64,000 nt of DNA, taken from assembly GCF_025979885.1 (NCBI RefSeq), contig NZ_CP110139.1:124001-188000 (forward strand). Reading direction: 5' to 3'. Both the position numbers and the translations under genes were made by a program. Source of the DNA: Hymenobacter sp. YIM 151500-1. GTDB taxonomy: Bacteria; Bacteroidota; Bacteroidia; Cytophagales; Hymenobacteraceae. Each line of letters opens with the position of its first letter. Within the stretch, counting starts at the first letter, position 1. The notes under the pieces were generated by a model. That model made no database searches and was not told the origin of the DNA. It was given only the letters and a program-made list of their open reading frames with translations. Positions 16,570 to 25,431 of the stretch are shown here, piece after piece.

Positions 16570-18288
16570 CTAGCCGGCCGCCACGGCTTTGCGGCGGCTG
16601 CCGCTTTTGGGAATGCGCTCCTCGCCCTGGGCCAGCAGCTCGTCGTCGCGCTCGGTTTTCTTGACCCAGCTCACCGAGTACAGGTCTTTGCGCCGGTCGC
16701 GCAGGTTGCGCACGGCCCCGCCGGTGTTCAGGTCCTTAAGCAGGTCCAGGTCGAGGTCGGCAATCAGGGTCATTTCCGTGTTTGGGGTGGCCTCGGCCAC
16801 AATGGCGTCGTGGGGAAAGGCGAAGTCCGAGGGGCTGAACACAGCGCTCTGCGAGTACTGAATGTCCATGTTCTCGACCCGCGGCAGGTTGCCCACCGAG
16901 CCGGTAATGGCCACGTAGCACTCGTTTTCGATGGCGCGGGCCTGGGCGCAGAGGCGCACGCGCTGGTAGGCGTTCTTGGTGTCGGTCCAGAACGGCACAA
17001 ACAGAATCTTCATGCCCTCATCCGACAGCATGCGCGAGAGTTCGGGAAACTCCACGTCGTAGCAGATCAGAATGCCAATTTTGCCGAAATCCGTGTCGAA
17101 GCACTTGAGCTTGTTGCCCCCGCGCATACCCCAGTAGCTGGCCTCGTCGGGCGTGACGTGCAGCTTGTACTGCTCGTCCACGGTGCCGTCGCGGCGGCAG
17201 AGGTAGGCCACGTTGTGCAGCTTGCCATCGTGGTAAAGCGGCATGGAGCCGGCCACGATGTTGATGTTGTAGCTCACGGCCAGCTCCATAAACTTGGCCT
17301 TGAGCGGCTCGGTGAAGGCGGCCATGGCCCGGATGGCCACCGAGGGCGTGTCCTCGTTGGTAAGGGCCATGAGCGGGGCGTTGTAGAACTCCGGAAACAT
17401 CACGCAGTCGGCCTTGTAGCCCGACACGGTGTCCACGAAGAACTCGATCTGCTGAAACAGGTCCTCCAGGCTCTTGGTGGCCCGCATCTGCCACTGCACA
17501 ATGCCGATGCGCACGTTGGACTTCTGGTTGCCGATGAGCTTGCCCGCGTCCTCGTCGTAATACACATTAATCCACTCCAGCAGCGTGGCGTAGGCCTTGC
17601 TTTCGGAGTCGTAGGGCAGGTAGCCTTTGATGATTTTGCGGACGTAGAAGTCGTTGGAAAGCTGGAAGGTGAGGATGGGGTCGGTCAGCTCCTTGTTGCG
17701 CACCATTTCCACGTACTTGGCCGGCGTCATCTCGTCGGCGTACTTGGCGTAGCCGGGAATGCGGCCCCCGGCCACCATGGCGCGCAGGTTCAGGTTTTCG
17801 CACAGCTCCTTGCGGGCGTCGTAGAGGCGGCGGCCCAGGCGCAGGTTGCGGTACTCGGGGTCCACGAACACGTCGACACCGTAGAGCGTGTCGCCGTCGG
17901 GGTTGTGGGTGTCAAACTTGCCGTTGCCCGTGATTTTGGAGTAGGTGTGCCGGTCGCCGAAGTCGGAATACTGCACGATGATGGCCAGGGCCGCGGCCAC
18001 CAGGCGGCCGTTGTCCTCGATGCAGATCTGGCCCTCGGGAAATTTGCGCAGCAGGTTGTTGTATTCGTCCTGGGCCCAGGCGCCTTCCATGTTGGAGTAC
18101 ACCTGGTCCATGATGTCGCGCACGGCTTTGTAGTCGGAGCGGCGCAGGGTGCGCAGCACCAGCTTGTGCGCCGGCACGGCCGTGGGCGTGAGCAGCTCGG
18201 CCGGAGCCGGCGCAGACTTGTCGCGCGGGGTTACTTTTTTGGCGTGGGCGCCGCTGGTCGCGGCCTTGCCATTGGAGCTCGTGGCCAT
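16570..18288 (-). CDS. GNAT acetyltransferase - carbon-nitrogen hydrolase fusion
   Basis: This 572-residue cytoplasmic protein joins two enzymes. Residues about 40-200 form a GNAT fold (LRTLRRSDYKAVRDIMDQVY, then YGVDVFVDPEYRNLRLGRRL, the acetyl-CoA loop region). Residues about 257-530 are a nitrilase-superfamily amidohydrolase with its catalytic triad visible: Glu300 in MFPEFYNAP, Lys375 in EQYKLHVTP and Cys409 in LICYDVEFPE. The fusion is known as a conserved family in many bacteria, but its substrate is unsettled. The basic N-terminal 30 residues are low-complexity. It has a good TAnnTTTG promoter upstream and a terminator downstream, so it is transcribed alone. Confidence 0.92.
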   Translation of the reverse strand: MATSSNGKAATSGAHAKKVTPRDKSAPAPAELLTPTAVPAHKLVLRTLRRSDYKAVRDIMDQVYSNMEGAWAQDEYNNLLRKFPEGQICIEDNGRLVAAALAIIVQYSDFGDRHTYSKITGNGKFDTHNPDGDTLYGVDVFVDPEYRNLRLGRRLYDARKELCENLNLRAMVAGGRIPGYAKYADEMTPAKYVEMVRNKELTDPILTFQLSNDFYVRKIIKGYLPYDSESKAYATLLEWINVYYDEDAGKLIGNQKSNVRIGIVQWQMRATKSLEDLFQQIEFFVDTVSGYKADCVMFPEFYNAPLMALTNEDTPSVAIRAMAAFTEPLKAKFMELAVSYNINIVAGSMPLYHDGKLHNVAYLCRRDGTVDEQYKLHVTPDEASYWGMRGGNKLKCFDTDFGKIGILICYDVEFPELSRMLSDEGMKILFVPFWTDTKNAYQRVRLCAQARAIENECYVAITGSVGNLPRVENMDIQYSQSAVFSPSDFAFPHDAIVAEATPNTEMTLIADLDLDLLKDLNTGGAVRNLRDRRKDLYSVSWVKKTERDDELLAQGEERIPKSGSRRKAVAAG

Positions 18289-18321
18289 ATCGGAAAAGGA
18301 AAGCTAAGTCAGAAGAATACG

Positions 18322-18329
18322 CAAAGATA
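18322..18329 (-). promoter_or_regulatory. -7 element of the GNAT-nitrilase gene
   Basis: Minus-strand TATCTTTG matches TAnnTTTG, 34 bases before the ATG at 18288. No convincing TTG -33 box is at the expected distance. Confidence 0.5.
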
Positions 18330-18420
18330 GCCCAGCGGAGGCGGCTGGCCGCTCGTACGGCCCTGCAACACCGTAAGCAACAAAAACGGTCGGCGACGAG
18401 CAGCAACTGGTTTCTCTTGC

Positions 18421-18428
18421 TATATTTG
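18421..18428 (+). promoter_or_regulatory. -7 element upstream of the 18556 gene
   Basis: TATATTTG matches the Bacteroidota -7 consensus TAnnTTTG. It lies about 128 bases before the ATG at 18556, leaving a leader of about 120 bases with no obvious terminator. Confidence 0.45.
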
Positions 18429-18555
18429 GGCCCTGACGATGCCGTAGCGCCGGCTGTGGTCCGCAATGTATGTTTGCTGTACCTGAAAGCAGGCGGCGAG
18501 CCTGCCTCTTGCGGAGGCTTTGTCGGCCGTCTGTCTTCTATAAAAGTGCCTTTAC

Positions 18556-19035
18556 ATGCCCCCTGCTGAATCTTCGTCTGGTCCGCTACTGCTGTTATTC
18601 CCGATGGTATGGCTGGCAATCAGTTGGGTAATTGCCTTGCAGGGCTGGCGGCGGCTGGCCCGGCATTTCCGCGCCCATCATGCCCCGGTACCCGCCAAAT
18701 CAGAAACGCTCTGGTTTGAGTCGGCCACTTTCCGCAATGTGGGAGAGGCCGGCACAGGCGCTCAGTACCGGGGTGTGCTGCTGGTGGATGCGGGGCCAGC
18801 GGGCATCGGACTGTCGGTGCTCCCGTTCTTTCGATTCGGGCACCCAGCCTTGTTTATCCCGTGGGCTGCCATCGGCCCGGCGCGGATGCAGCAGGAGCTG
18901 TTTGGGTGGAGCACGTATCACACCCTTCACATTTCTCTTCCCGATAATTCCGCCGGCGTTGAAATGCAGGTGGCGGGCTCCCGTTTGCTGGATAGAATAG
19001 AAGCGTATCAGCAGTTGGCCGGCTTAGGAAGCTAA
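18556..19035 (+). CDS. Hypothetical single-span membrane protein
   Basis: The 159-residue product has one hydrophobic helix at about residues 10-30 (LLLLFPMVWLAISWVIAL), followed by a basic stretch (RRLARHFRAHH) that favours a cytoplasmic C-terminal domain. That domain contains a beta-rich pattern (SVLPFFRFGHPALFIPWAAIG, then ITPFTF-like strands), reminiscent of small PH-like membrane-linked domains. I do not recognise a named family. It is probably monocistronic, with its own promoter 128 bp upstream and a 313-bp gap downstream. Confidence 0.7.
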   Translation: MPPAESSSGPLLLLFPMVWLAISWVIALQGWRRLARHFRAHHAPVPAKSETLWFESATFRNVGEAGTGAQYRGVLLVDAGPAGIGLSVLPFFRFGHPALFIPWAAIGPARMQQELFGWSTYHTLHISLPDNSAGVEMQVAGSRLLDRIEAYQQLAGLGS

Positions 19036-19348
19036 ACAGTTTTCCCACCACCCGCTGCCCCACCTTACCGCAGCTGGCTTTCAAACCCACGAGCCGCAGC
19101 CGCCGGCTCCTGGCTGCTTGCTTGCTGCGTGCTACCTGGCCTGCGGTGCCGAGGTTCAGGGGCCGGTACGCTCACGGATTTCGTGACTTTTCTGCCGTCC
19201 GCCTCCACTGGGTTGGAGGCGGCGTCGCGCGGTGGGGGCAGCTTCCGCGGGCCTGGGGGCTGTGGAGGTCGGTAGGGCGCCAAGAGGCGGCGAAAGAGAA
19301 AGGTTGGTACACTAATCGTGGTATCTTACCCTGCCTTATTCTCTCGTT
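19036..19348. other. 313-bp gap without a supported gene
   Basis: The gap contains a stem CCGCCTCCA/TGGAGGCGG near 19199-19222 without a T-tract. TATCTTAC at 19321-19328, resembling a -7 box, could drive the histidine kinase gene. Nothing else is clear. Confidence 0.4.
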
Positions 19349-21286
19349 ATGTCCTTTCTTGCCTGCAAAGTATGGGGTACGCGCGCCTGGTGCTGGACGC
19401 TGGTGCTGCTGCTAGCCGCTGCCTACCCCGCCGCCGGTGGCCAGCAGCCCACCAGCAAAGTGGATAGCCTCAAACAGGCGCTACGAACCGCCCGCGACAC
19501 AACGCGGGTGAAGCTTTTCACCCTCATGATGGAGGAGGTAATGAACGCTAATCCTGCGCAAGCTGAACTATATGCGCGACAAGGCTTAAGCGAAGCAAGA
19601 AAGATTAACTGGCGGCCGGGAGAGGCCCAGGCACTACAGAATATAGGATTTCTTTATGCGCGCAAAGGAGAGTATGCGGGGGCTCAGGAATACTTTTTAG
19701 CTGCCTTAGCGCAATGGAGAGAGTTACATCAGCAGCGCCATGTGCTGCACGTTCTTACCTCAATTGTGGCATTGTTAATTAATACCAAGCAGTATGCTGA
19801 GGCAACAGTGTGGGGAGAACAAATTCTGGAAGCCGCGAAGTCGGCTAACAATACTATCGAATCTGCTCGTGGCTACACGCAGTTAGGCTTAATTCAGAGC
19901 GCGCAGCGTAATCATGCCGCCGCATTACGCAACTACCAGAAGTCGTTGGATATAGTGCAAAAAATTACTTCTGAGCGAGGCCGGCGGGAAAATATTATCA
20001 ACGGTATAATATCCGCCAACCTCAACAATATTGCAGACTCCTATATAGGATTGGGCCAGCCAAATTTAGCATTGCCTTATCTGTTTAGAGCTGTAAAGCT
20101 ACGCCGTAAAATGGGCCGGGGTACCTATGAGCTGGCTGTATTTGAGGGCACCATAGCGCAAGCGTATGCGCAGCTTAAAAAATTAGATATGGCCATATAT
20201 CACGCTCTACAATCTCGTCAGATTAGCATACAGCATAATAATATCCCCATGCTCATTGCAATAAATGATTTGCTGGATACTTTATACGTGCAACAAGGAA
20301 AACATCATCTTGCCCGGCAGTACGTAGCCGAAAACAGGGTGCTCGAATCGAAGGCGCGCATCCAGGAGCAGGAGCAGAAAGTAGCCGCTCTGCAAGGGCG
20401 TTTCGACACCAAAGAAAAAGAGCGCAACATCAAGCTGCTTCAGCAGCAAAACCGCATTGCCCAGCTCAGCACCTTGCAGCAGCGCACCTTGCGCAACGCC
20501 GCGCTGGTGGGGGCGGGGCTGCTGCTGCTGCTGCTGGCCGTGCTCTATAACCGCTACCGCCTGCGCCAGCGCACCGTGCAGCTGCTCGACCGGCAAAATC
20601 AGGAAAAAGAGGTGCTGCTGCGCGAAAAGACGCTGCTCTTGCAGGAGGTGCACCACCGCGTCAAGAACAACCTGCAAATCGTGCTCAGCCTGCTCAGCAA
20701 CCAGCTGGACACCCAGCCCGACCCGGCGGCCGCGGCGGCCATCCGCGACAGCCAGAGCCGGGTGCAGACCATGGCCCTGATTCACCAGAACCTTTACCAG
20801 GCCGAGAGCCTGGCCCGCATCGACATGCGCCGCTACCTGGCCGAGCTGCTCGACGCCATTGGGCGGGCCTTCCGGCGCGAAGAAGTGGCCCTTACCCTCG
20901 ACGTAGCCCCCGTGCACCTCACCACCCACGCGGCCGTACCGCTGGGCCTGATTGTGAATGAGCTGGTGACCAACGCCTACAAATACGCCTTCACGGGCCG
21001 CCAGCATAACACGCTCCGGGTAGAGCTGCGGCCACTCAGCGCCACCACCTACCGCCTGGTGGTGGCCGACAACGGCATTGGGCTGCCCCAGCTGGACCTG
21101 GAGATGGCGCAGTCGTTGGGGCTGCGGCTCACGGCCGGGCTGGTGCGCCAGATGCACGCCCAGCTCACCATTCACCGCGAGTCGGGCACTCAGTTTCACA
21201 TTGTTTTCCAGGAGGCAACGGACGCCGCCTTCAGCTCTGCCCAGCCGCGCACTCCGGCGGGCTCAGGGGTGCCCGCTACCGCGTAA
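19349..21286 (+). CDS. TPR sensor histidine kinase (HisKA_2 type)
   Basis: This 645-residue kinase has a signal peptide (about residues 12-31) and a periplasmic solenoid of TPR-like repeats (about 40-335). A coiled coil (335-378) and one membrane helix (about 382-402) come next. The cytoplasmic kinase contains the phospho-acceptor box EVHHRVKNNLQ (H435), N-box VNELVTNAYKYAF (about 536-548) and G-box DNGIGL (575-580). HisKA_2 kinases usually phosphorylate a partner regulator; the sigma-54 regulator 61 bp downstream is the obvious candidate. The sensor half uses many A/T-ending codons, whereas the kinase half is strongly GC-rich, a sharp change near 20330. The ligand is unknown. Confidence 0.93.
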   Translation: MSFLACKVWGTRAWCWTLVLLLAAAYPAAGGQQPTSKVDSLKQALRTARDTTRVKLFTLMMEEVMNANPAQAELYARQGLSEARKINWRPGEAQALQNIGFLYARKGEYAGAQEYFLAALAQWRELHQQRHVLHVLTSIVALLINTKQYAEATVWGEQILEAAKSANNTIESARGYTQLGLIQSAQRNHAAALRNYQKSLDIVQKITSERGRRENIINGIISANLNNIADSYIGLGQPNLALPYLFRAVKLRRKMGRGTYELAVFEGTIAQAYAQLKKLDMAIYHALQSRQISIQHNNIPMLIAINDLLDTLYVQQGKHHLARQYVAENRVLESKARIQEQEQKVAALQGRFDTKEKERNIKLLQQQNRIAQLSTLQQRTLRNAALVGAGLLLLLLAVLYNRYRLRQRTVQLLDRQNQEKEVLLREKTLLLQEVHHRVKNNLQIVLSLLSNQLDTQPDPAAAAAIRDSQSRVQTMALIHQNLYQAESLARIDMRRYLAELLDAIGRAFRREEVALTLDVAPVHLTTHAAVPLGLIVNELVTNAYKYAFTGRQHNTLRVELRPLSATTYRLVVADNGIGLPQLDLEMAQSLGLRLTAGLVRQMHAQLTIHRESGTQFHIVFQEATDAAFSSAQPRTPAGSGVPATA

Positions 21287-21347
21287 CACAGCTCGTAGGC
21301 GGGTAGGGCCGCTGCCGGGCGTTCCTGGATTATTTTTTCACGCACCT

Positions 21348-22745
21348 ATGCACACCATTCGTATCCTGCTGGTAGAAGACGAGTTTGTGGTAGCCGAAGA
21401 CCTGAAGCGCATGCTGCGCAAGCGGCGCACGGGGCCAGTGGGCCTGGCATTTTCGGTGGCCGAAGCCGTAGCCTCCATCGAAGCCGACCGCCCCGACCTC
21501 GTGCTGCTCGACATTATGCTCCAGGGCGAGCGGACCGGTATCGAGCTGGGCCAGCAGCTGACCAGCTACTACCAGATTCCGTTCATCTACGTCACGTCGC
21601 ACTCCGACAAGCAGACCCTGCAACGGGCGGTAGCCACGCAGCCCAGCGGCTACATCGTGAAGCCGTTTCAGGAGGACGAGGTGCTGGCGGCAATTGAAGT
21701 CGGGCTGGCCCAGGCCACGGGCCGGCGGCTGGTGCGGGAGCAGGCATTCGCGCCCGGTCCCGGCTCGGTGGCCGCCCTGCCTTCCCAGCACCATATTGTG
21801 GGCGAAGACCCCGCCATGCAGCGCGTGCTGACGCAGGTGCGGCAAGTGGCGCCCGTGAATATGACCGCCCTGCTGCTGGGCGAAACGGGCACCGGCAAAG
21901 AGCTACTGGCCCGCGCCGTCCACGACCTGTCGCCGCGCCGCAACCAGCCCCTGGTGACCGTCAACTGCGCCGCCTTGCCCCCGCAGCTGATTGAGAGTGA
22001 GCTGTTTGGTCATGAGAAAGGAGCCTTCACCGGGGCGCACGAGCGGCGGCTGGGCAAGTTTGAGCTAGCCGACGGCGGCACTATTTTTCTGGACGAAATC
22101 GGGGAGCTGCCGCTGGAGCTGCAAGTAAAGCTGCTGCGCGTGCTCCAGGAAAAGGAAATCGACCGGCTGGGCGGCAAGGCGTCCGTGCCCCTCGATGTGC
22201 GCGTGGTGGCGGCCACCAACCGCGACCTACAGGCCGAGGTGGCCGCCGGCCGCTTCCGCTCCGACCTCTACTACCGCCTGCACGTGCTGCCCATTACCAT
22301 CCCGCCCCTGCGCGAGCGGCCCCGCGACATTCGGGGGCTGGCCGAGTTCTTTTTGCGGCGCGTAAGCGAGGAGCTGGCCCGGCCGCCGCTGCGGTTCAGC
22401 CCGCAGGCCCTGGCGCAGCTGCAGCAATACTCGTGGCCCGGCAACGTGCGCGAGCTGCAGCACACCGTGGAGCGGGCCGCAATTTTCACCTCCGAAGACG
22501 TGATTCAGCACGTGGATTTGTCGCAGGTACTGCCGCCGGAAGCCGGTGGCAGCTCCGCGGCCGGCAGCGGCGGCTTTCAGCCCCAAACCCTGGAAGAAGC
22601 AGAGCGCCAGCTGATAACGGCCACGCTCAAGCACTGCCAGGGCCGAATCCGGGGGCCGGGAGGCGCCGCCGAGTACCTGCGGATTCTGCCCAATACGCTG
22701 GACGCGCGCATCCGCCGGCTGGGCATCCAGCGCAATTACAGCTGA
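21348..22745 (+). CDS. Sigma-54-dependent response regulator
   Basis: I start it at the ATG at 21348, where [13 protein letters not shown] opens the receiver domain; the longer open frame overlaps the kinase gene. The 465-residue protein has a receiver with phospho-acceptor D55 (LVLLDIM), a sigma-54 AAA+ domain with Walker A GETGTGKE (178-185), the sigma-54 contact loop GAFTGA (225-230) and Walker B IFLDEIGE (246-253), and a Fis-type helix-turn-helix at the C-terminus ([22 protein letters not shown]). It should activate RpoN promoters by ATP-driven remodelling after phosphorylation by the kinase encoded just upstream. No -24/-12 promoter stood out in the window. Confidence 0.95.
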   Translation: MHTIRILLVEDEFVVAEDLKRMLRKRRTGPVGLAFSVAEAVASIEADRPDLVLLDIMLQGERTGIELGQQLTSYYQIPFIYVTSHSDKQTLQRAVATQPSGYIVKPFQEDEVLAAIEVGLAQATGRRLVREQAFAPGPGSVAALPSQHHIVGEDPAMQRVLTQVRQVAPVNMTALLLGETGTGKELLARAVHDLSPRRNQPLVTVNCAALPPQLIESELFGHEKGAFTGAHERRLGKFELADGGTIFLDEIGELPLELQVKLLRVLQEKEIDRLGGKASVPLDVRVVAATNRDLQAEVAAGRFRSDLYYRLHVLPITIPPLRERPRDIRGLAEFFLRRVSEELARPPLRFSPQALAQLQQYSWPGNVRELQHTVERAAIFTSEDVIQHVDLSQVLPPEAGGSSAAGSGGFQPQTLEEAERQLITATLKHCQGRIRGPGGAAEYLRILPNTLDARIRRLGIQRNYS

Positions 22746-22787
22746 GGCCACGAGCGGCGCCGCCAGGAAGAGGCTCGCCGAAGGCCG

Positions 22788-23918
22788 CTACTCCCGCACT
22801 ACCCGCCGCACAGCCACGCCCGTAGCCGTTTGCACCCGCAGCAGGGCCACCCCCCGAAACGCACCAAAGGCTGCGGCCGGCACCACTGCCTCGCGACCCG
22901 TGGCCGTCAGCTCCCGCTCAAACAGCCGGCGGCCCGCCACATCGGTGGCCGAAACCACCACCCGGCCGGATGCGGGCAAGGCCAGGCGCAACGCCGCCTC
23001 CCGGCCAAGCGGATTCGGGAAGGCGGTGACGGCCGCGGCCGGCAGCTGCGCGGTTGTGCCGAGCACGCGCAGGCGGCGCGGAATGTCGCGGTACTCGATG
23101 CTGGTAACGACTTCGGTGCCGGCCAGGTCCTGCGTTATAATGGTGAGCACCGGCACGTGCACGTTGTTGGCCAGCCACTTATACTCGCGCTGCAAGGGGC
23201 GCGGAATGACCACGCCCGGCATGCCCTGGCTGGAGATACTGTCGCGGGTGAGCGTGCTGCTCACCACCCGCACCGTCTGGAACGTGCCAAACGGCGTGAT
23301 GAGCGTGCCCGCGGCGTCTACGCGGTTCACGCGCTTTTTCCGCTCGCGCAGGTACACAGTCTGCGGAATGTTGACGATGAACTCCGACACGCTGGAGTCG
23401 CGCGGGCTGGCCAGGCTCAGCGGAAACCGGTAGATAACGTCCTGGGCCGCGCCGCTCACAAACCCCACCGGCACGCCCAGGCCCGCCAGCGTAAGGCCAA
23501 AGCCCACGGCGCGAAAATCGGCCGCCGAGGTGCGGAAAAAGAAAATCGGGTCCGATATGGGCAGCGTCGTGCCGGGCGGCAGGGGCAAGGCCTGCGGCGA
23601 GGCCACCGTAGCTTGGTTGGCGCCGCCAAACGGCCCAAACGCCAGCTGGTACAGCGGAGCCGTGGCAGTAATGGCCACAAACCGCTCCACCCGCTGCGCC
23701 GCGGGCGTCAGGGCCGTATAGTTCCAGGTTTGGTTGGGGCCGCGCTGGCTGAGGGCGGGCAGGCCGGCGGGCAGCGCCTGCACGTTGGCCTGGCTGAGCC
23801 GCAGCGTGTCGCCGGGCACGGGCATGTCGGCCTGGGTGATGACGGGCTGCTGGGCACGAGCCGGCAAGACAGCTAAGATACAGGCGGCCAACAGGCTCAG
23901 GCGGTAGAAGGCAAGCAT
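22788..23918 (-). CDS. Secreted T9SS cargo protein
   Basis: The start at 23918 gives a signal peptide (MLAFYRLSLLAACILAVLPARAQ). The 376-residue protein has a beta-rich body: GPNQTWNYTALTP and then GTFQTVRVVSSTLTRDS, similar to secreted Bacteroidota proteins that describe an averaged surface domain of unknown role. A C-terminal T9SS type A-like sorting region follows (ITAFPNPLG-like AVTAFPNPLGREAALRLALP, with GRRLFERELT and VALLRVQTATGVAVRRVVRE). It is convergent with the response regulator gene and ends 42 bp from it. Function unknown; surface location is inferred from the C-terminal domain. Confidence 0.85.
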   Translation of the reverse strand: MLAFYRLSLLAACILAVLPARAQQPVITQADMPVPGDTLRLSQANVQALPAGLPALSQRGPNQTWNYTALTPAAQRVERFVAITATAPLYQLAFGPFGGANQATVASPQALPLPPGTTLPISDPIFFFRTSAADFRAVGFGLTLAGLGVPVGFVSGAAQDVIYRFPLSLASPRDSSVSEFIVNIPQTVYLRERKKRVNRVDAAGTLITPFGTFQTVRVVSSTLTRDSISSQGMPGVVIPRPLQREYKWLANNVHVPVLTIITQDLAGTEVVTSIEYRDIPRRLRVLGTTAQLPAAAVTAFPNPLGREAALRLALPASGRVVVSATDVAGRRLFERELTATGREAVVPAAAFGAFRGVALLRVQTATGVAVRRVVRE

Positions 23919-24073
23919 ACGCGCGGCAAGATGAGGTGAGAAGATACGACTGGCCCCACGTGGTGCAGCGCAGCCTGGCTGGGCTACCACGCCCGGAGCA
24001 GCGCAAGATAAAAACCTGGCCGTTGGGCCGCGGCCGGCCTGGTCTCCCGCGGCGGAGTGCGTATCTTGCAGGT

Positions 24074-24550
24074 ATGGCCCTGCCCACCCGACGTCTGCAA
24101 ACCCTGGCTGCCATCCTTGAGCAGCCGGCGGAGTTTCCGCCCACGGCGTGGCTGTGTGCCCCGCCCGAGGTGGGCCGCTGGCTCCCGGACAGCCCCGCCG
24201 CCGTGGTGCTGACGGCCGCGGCCGGGGCCCCCGTACCTGCTCCGCCGGGCATGCGCCGCATCCTGTTCATGGACGAAGTGCAACTGCTGATGGAGCGGCT
24301 GCTGCGGCAGGTGCCGGGCGCCTCGCCCATGCTGCGGGTGCAGGTGCTGAGCCGCTACCGGGAGCACGCCGAGTTCCCGGCCCTCACCGCCCAGCCCGAT
24401 ACCCTGGCCTACTACCTCGCCGATGCCGTCCGCCACGGCACCCTGGAGCCGGCCGATGCGCTGAATCACCTGCTGCGCTACTTCTCTCACTTCACCCTGG
24501 AAGCCGCCCAGCACATTCTGGCTAAGGCGTTTTTGCGGCAGGGAGAGTAG
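24074..24550 (+). CDS. Hypothetical cytoplasmic protein
   Basis: I choose the ATG at 24074 (MALPTRRLQTLAAILEQ); the upstream frame is Arg/Pro-rich and runs into the divergent gene's signal-peptide region. The 158-residue product has no signal peptide or membrane helix. The first half is Ala/Pro-rich with a strand pattern (AAVVLTAAAG), and the second half is helical (EVQLLMERLLRQ, LNHLLRYFSHFTLEAAQHILAKAFLRQ). I recognise no family. The gene ends in TAG and a long inverted repeat starts at the very next base. Confidence 0.65.
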   Translation: MALPTRRLQTLAAILEQPAEFPPTAWLCAPPEVGRWLPDSPAAVVLTAAAGAPVPAPPGMRRILFMDEVQLLMERLLRQVPGASPMLRVQVLSRYREHAEFPALTAQPDTLAYYLADAVRHGTLEPADALNHLLRYFSHFTLEAAQHILAKAFLRQGE

Positions 24551-24653
24551 GAAGTTTGCAAGTTAAAAAGGTGGGAAGTTAGAAAGTTGGGGAAAGGCCA
24601 CTGGGCAAGTCCACTGACTTTCTAACTTCCCACCTTTTTAACTTACAAACTTC
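24551..24653. repeat. Inverted repeat filling a convergent gap
   Basis: Arms 24551-24587 and 24617-24653 pair over 37 positions with one mismatch. The left arm starts one base after the TAG of the upstream gene; the right arm ends 6 bp from the scoB stop codon. Loop 29 bases. The arms are built from AAGTT/AGAAAG-type words; the outward reading from either stop is nearly free of C. Similar arms occur at 39323-39488 and 58219-58337. Confidence 0.95.
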
Positions 24654-24659
24654 TTACTC

Positions 24660-25316
24660 TCACACCTGCATCTCCGGCACTTCGCCTTCGGGGATGACCA
24701 GCTTGCCGGCGGTGGCGGCCTTGATTTGCTCCACCGACACGCCAGGAGCCCGTTCGCGGAGCACAAAGCCGTCGGGGGTCACGTCGAGCACGGCTAGCTC
24801 GGTCACGATTTTCTTGACGCAGCGCAGGCCGGTGATGGGCAGCGTGCACTGGGGCAGCAGTTTGCTGGAGCCATCCTTGGCCACGTGCTGCATGGCCACG
24901 ATAATATTGCGGGCCGAGGCCACCAGGTCCATGGCGCCGCCCATGCCCTTCACCATCTTGCCCGGAATCTTCCAGTTGGCAATGTCGCCCTGCTCCGATA
25001 CCTCCATGGCCCCCAGAATCGTCAGGTCCACGTGCTCCCCGCGAATCATACCGAACGAGTCGGCCGAGGAGAAAATGCTGGAGCCGGGCAGAGTCGTGAC
25101 GGTCTGCTTGCCGGCGTTGATGAGGTCGGGGTCTACCTGGTCTTCGGTGGGGAAAGGGCCCATGCCCAGCAGGCCGTTTTCACTCTGCAGCTCCACGTTG
25201 ATGCCCTCGGGAATGTAGTTGGCTACCAGCGTCGGGATGCCGATGCCGAGGTTGACGTAGGAGTTGTTTTCCACTTCTTGCGCGATGCGCCGGGCAATGC
25301 CGTGTTTGTCGAGCAT
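24660..25316 (-). CDS. scoB: 3-oxoacid CoA-transferase subunit B
   Basis: Subunit B of a two-chain CoA transferase, probably succinyl-CoA:acetoacetate CoA-transferase used in ketone-body or branched-chain catabolism. At 218 residues it has the usual length. The catalytic Glu lies in SENGLLGMG (E46), preceded by the [17 protein letters not shown] block; [15 protein letters not shown] and [17 protein letters not shown] are further family marks. The partner subunit A is encoded just upstream on the same strand, but a 109-bp space with an inverted repeat separates them where these genes are often only a few bases apart. Substrate is inferred; acetate or butyrate versions look similar. Confidence 0.92.
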   Translation of the reverse strand: MLDKHGIARRIAQEVENNSYVNLGIGIPTLVANYIPEGINVELQSENGLLGMGPFPTEDQVDPDLINAGKQTVTTLPGSSIFSSADSFGMIRGEHVDLTILGAMEVSEQGDIANWKIPGKMVKGMGGAMDLVASARNIIVAMQHVAKDGSSKLLPQCTLPITGLRCVKKIVTELAVLDVTPDGFVLRERAPGVSVEQIKAATAGKLVIPEGEVPEMQV

Positions 25317-25324
25317 AGCTCTTG

Positions 25325-25431
25325 AATTAAGAATGAAGAATTAAAAATTAAGAATTGAGGTAAAAAACTGGGCTTATGTAGACGGCGTGCGCCGTGCAGA
25401 ACGACCAATTTTTAATTCTTCATTCTTAATT
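25325..25431. repeat. Inverted repeat between the CoA-transferase subunits
   Basis: Arms 25325-25349 and 25407-25431 are a perfect 25-bp pair composed of A/T-rich words such as AATTAAGAATGAAG. The right arm overlaps the end of scoA: the TAA stop (25428-25426) lies inside the arm and the flanking repeat sequence encodes the last residues (SIKN). The loop is 57 bases. Confidence 0.95.

Noticed and set aside
16810-18330. A 506-codon plus-strand frame opposite the GNAT-nitrilase gene
   Set aside because: Antisense shadow with His/Val/Ala composition; the minus strand has clear domains and catalytic residues.
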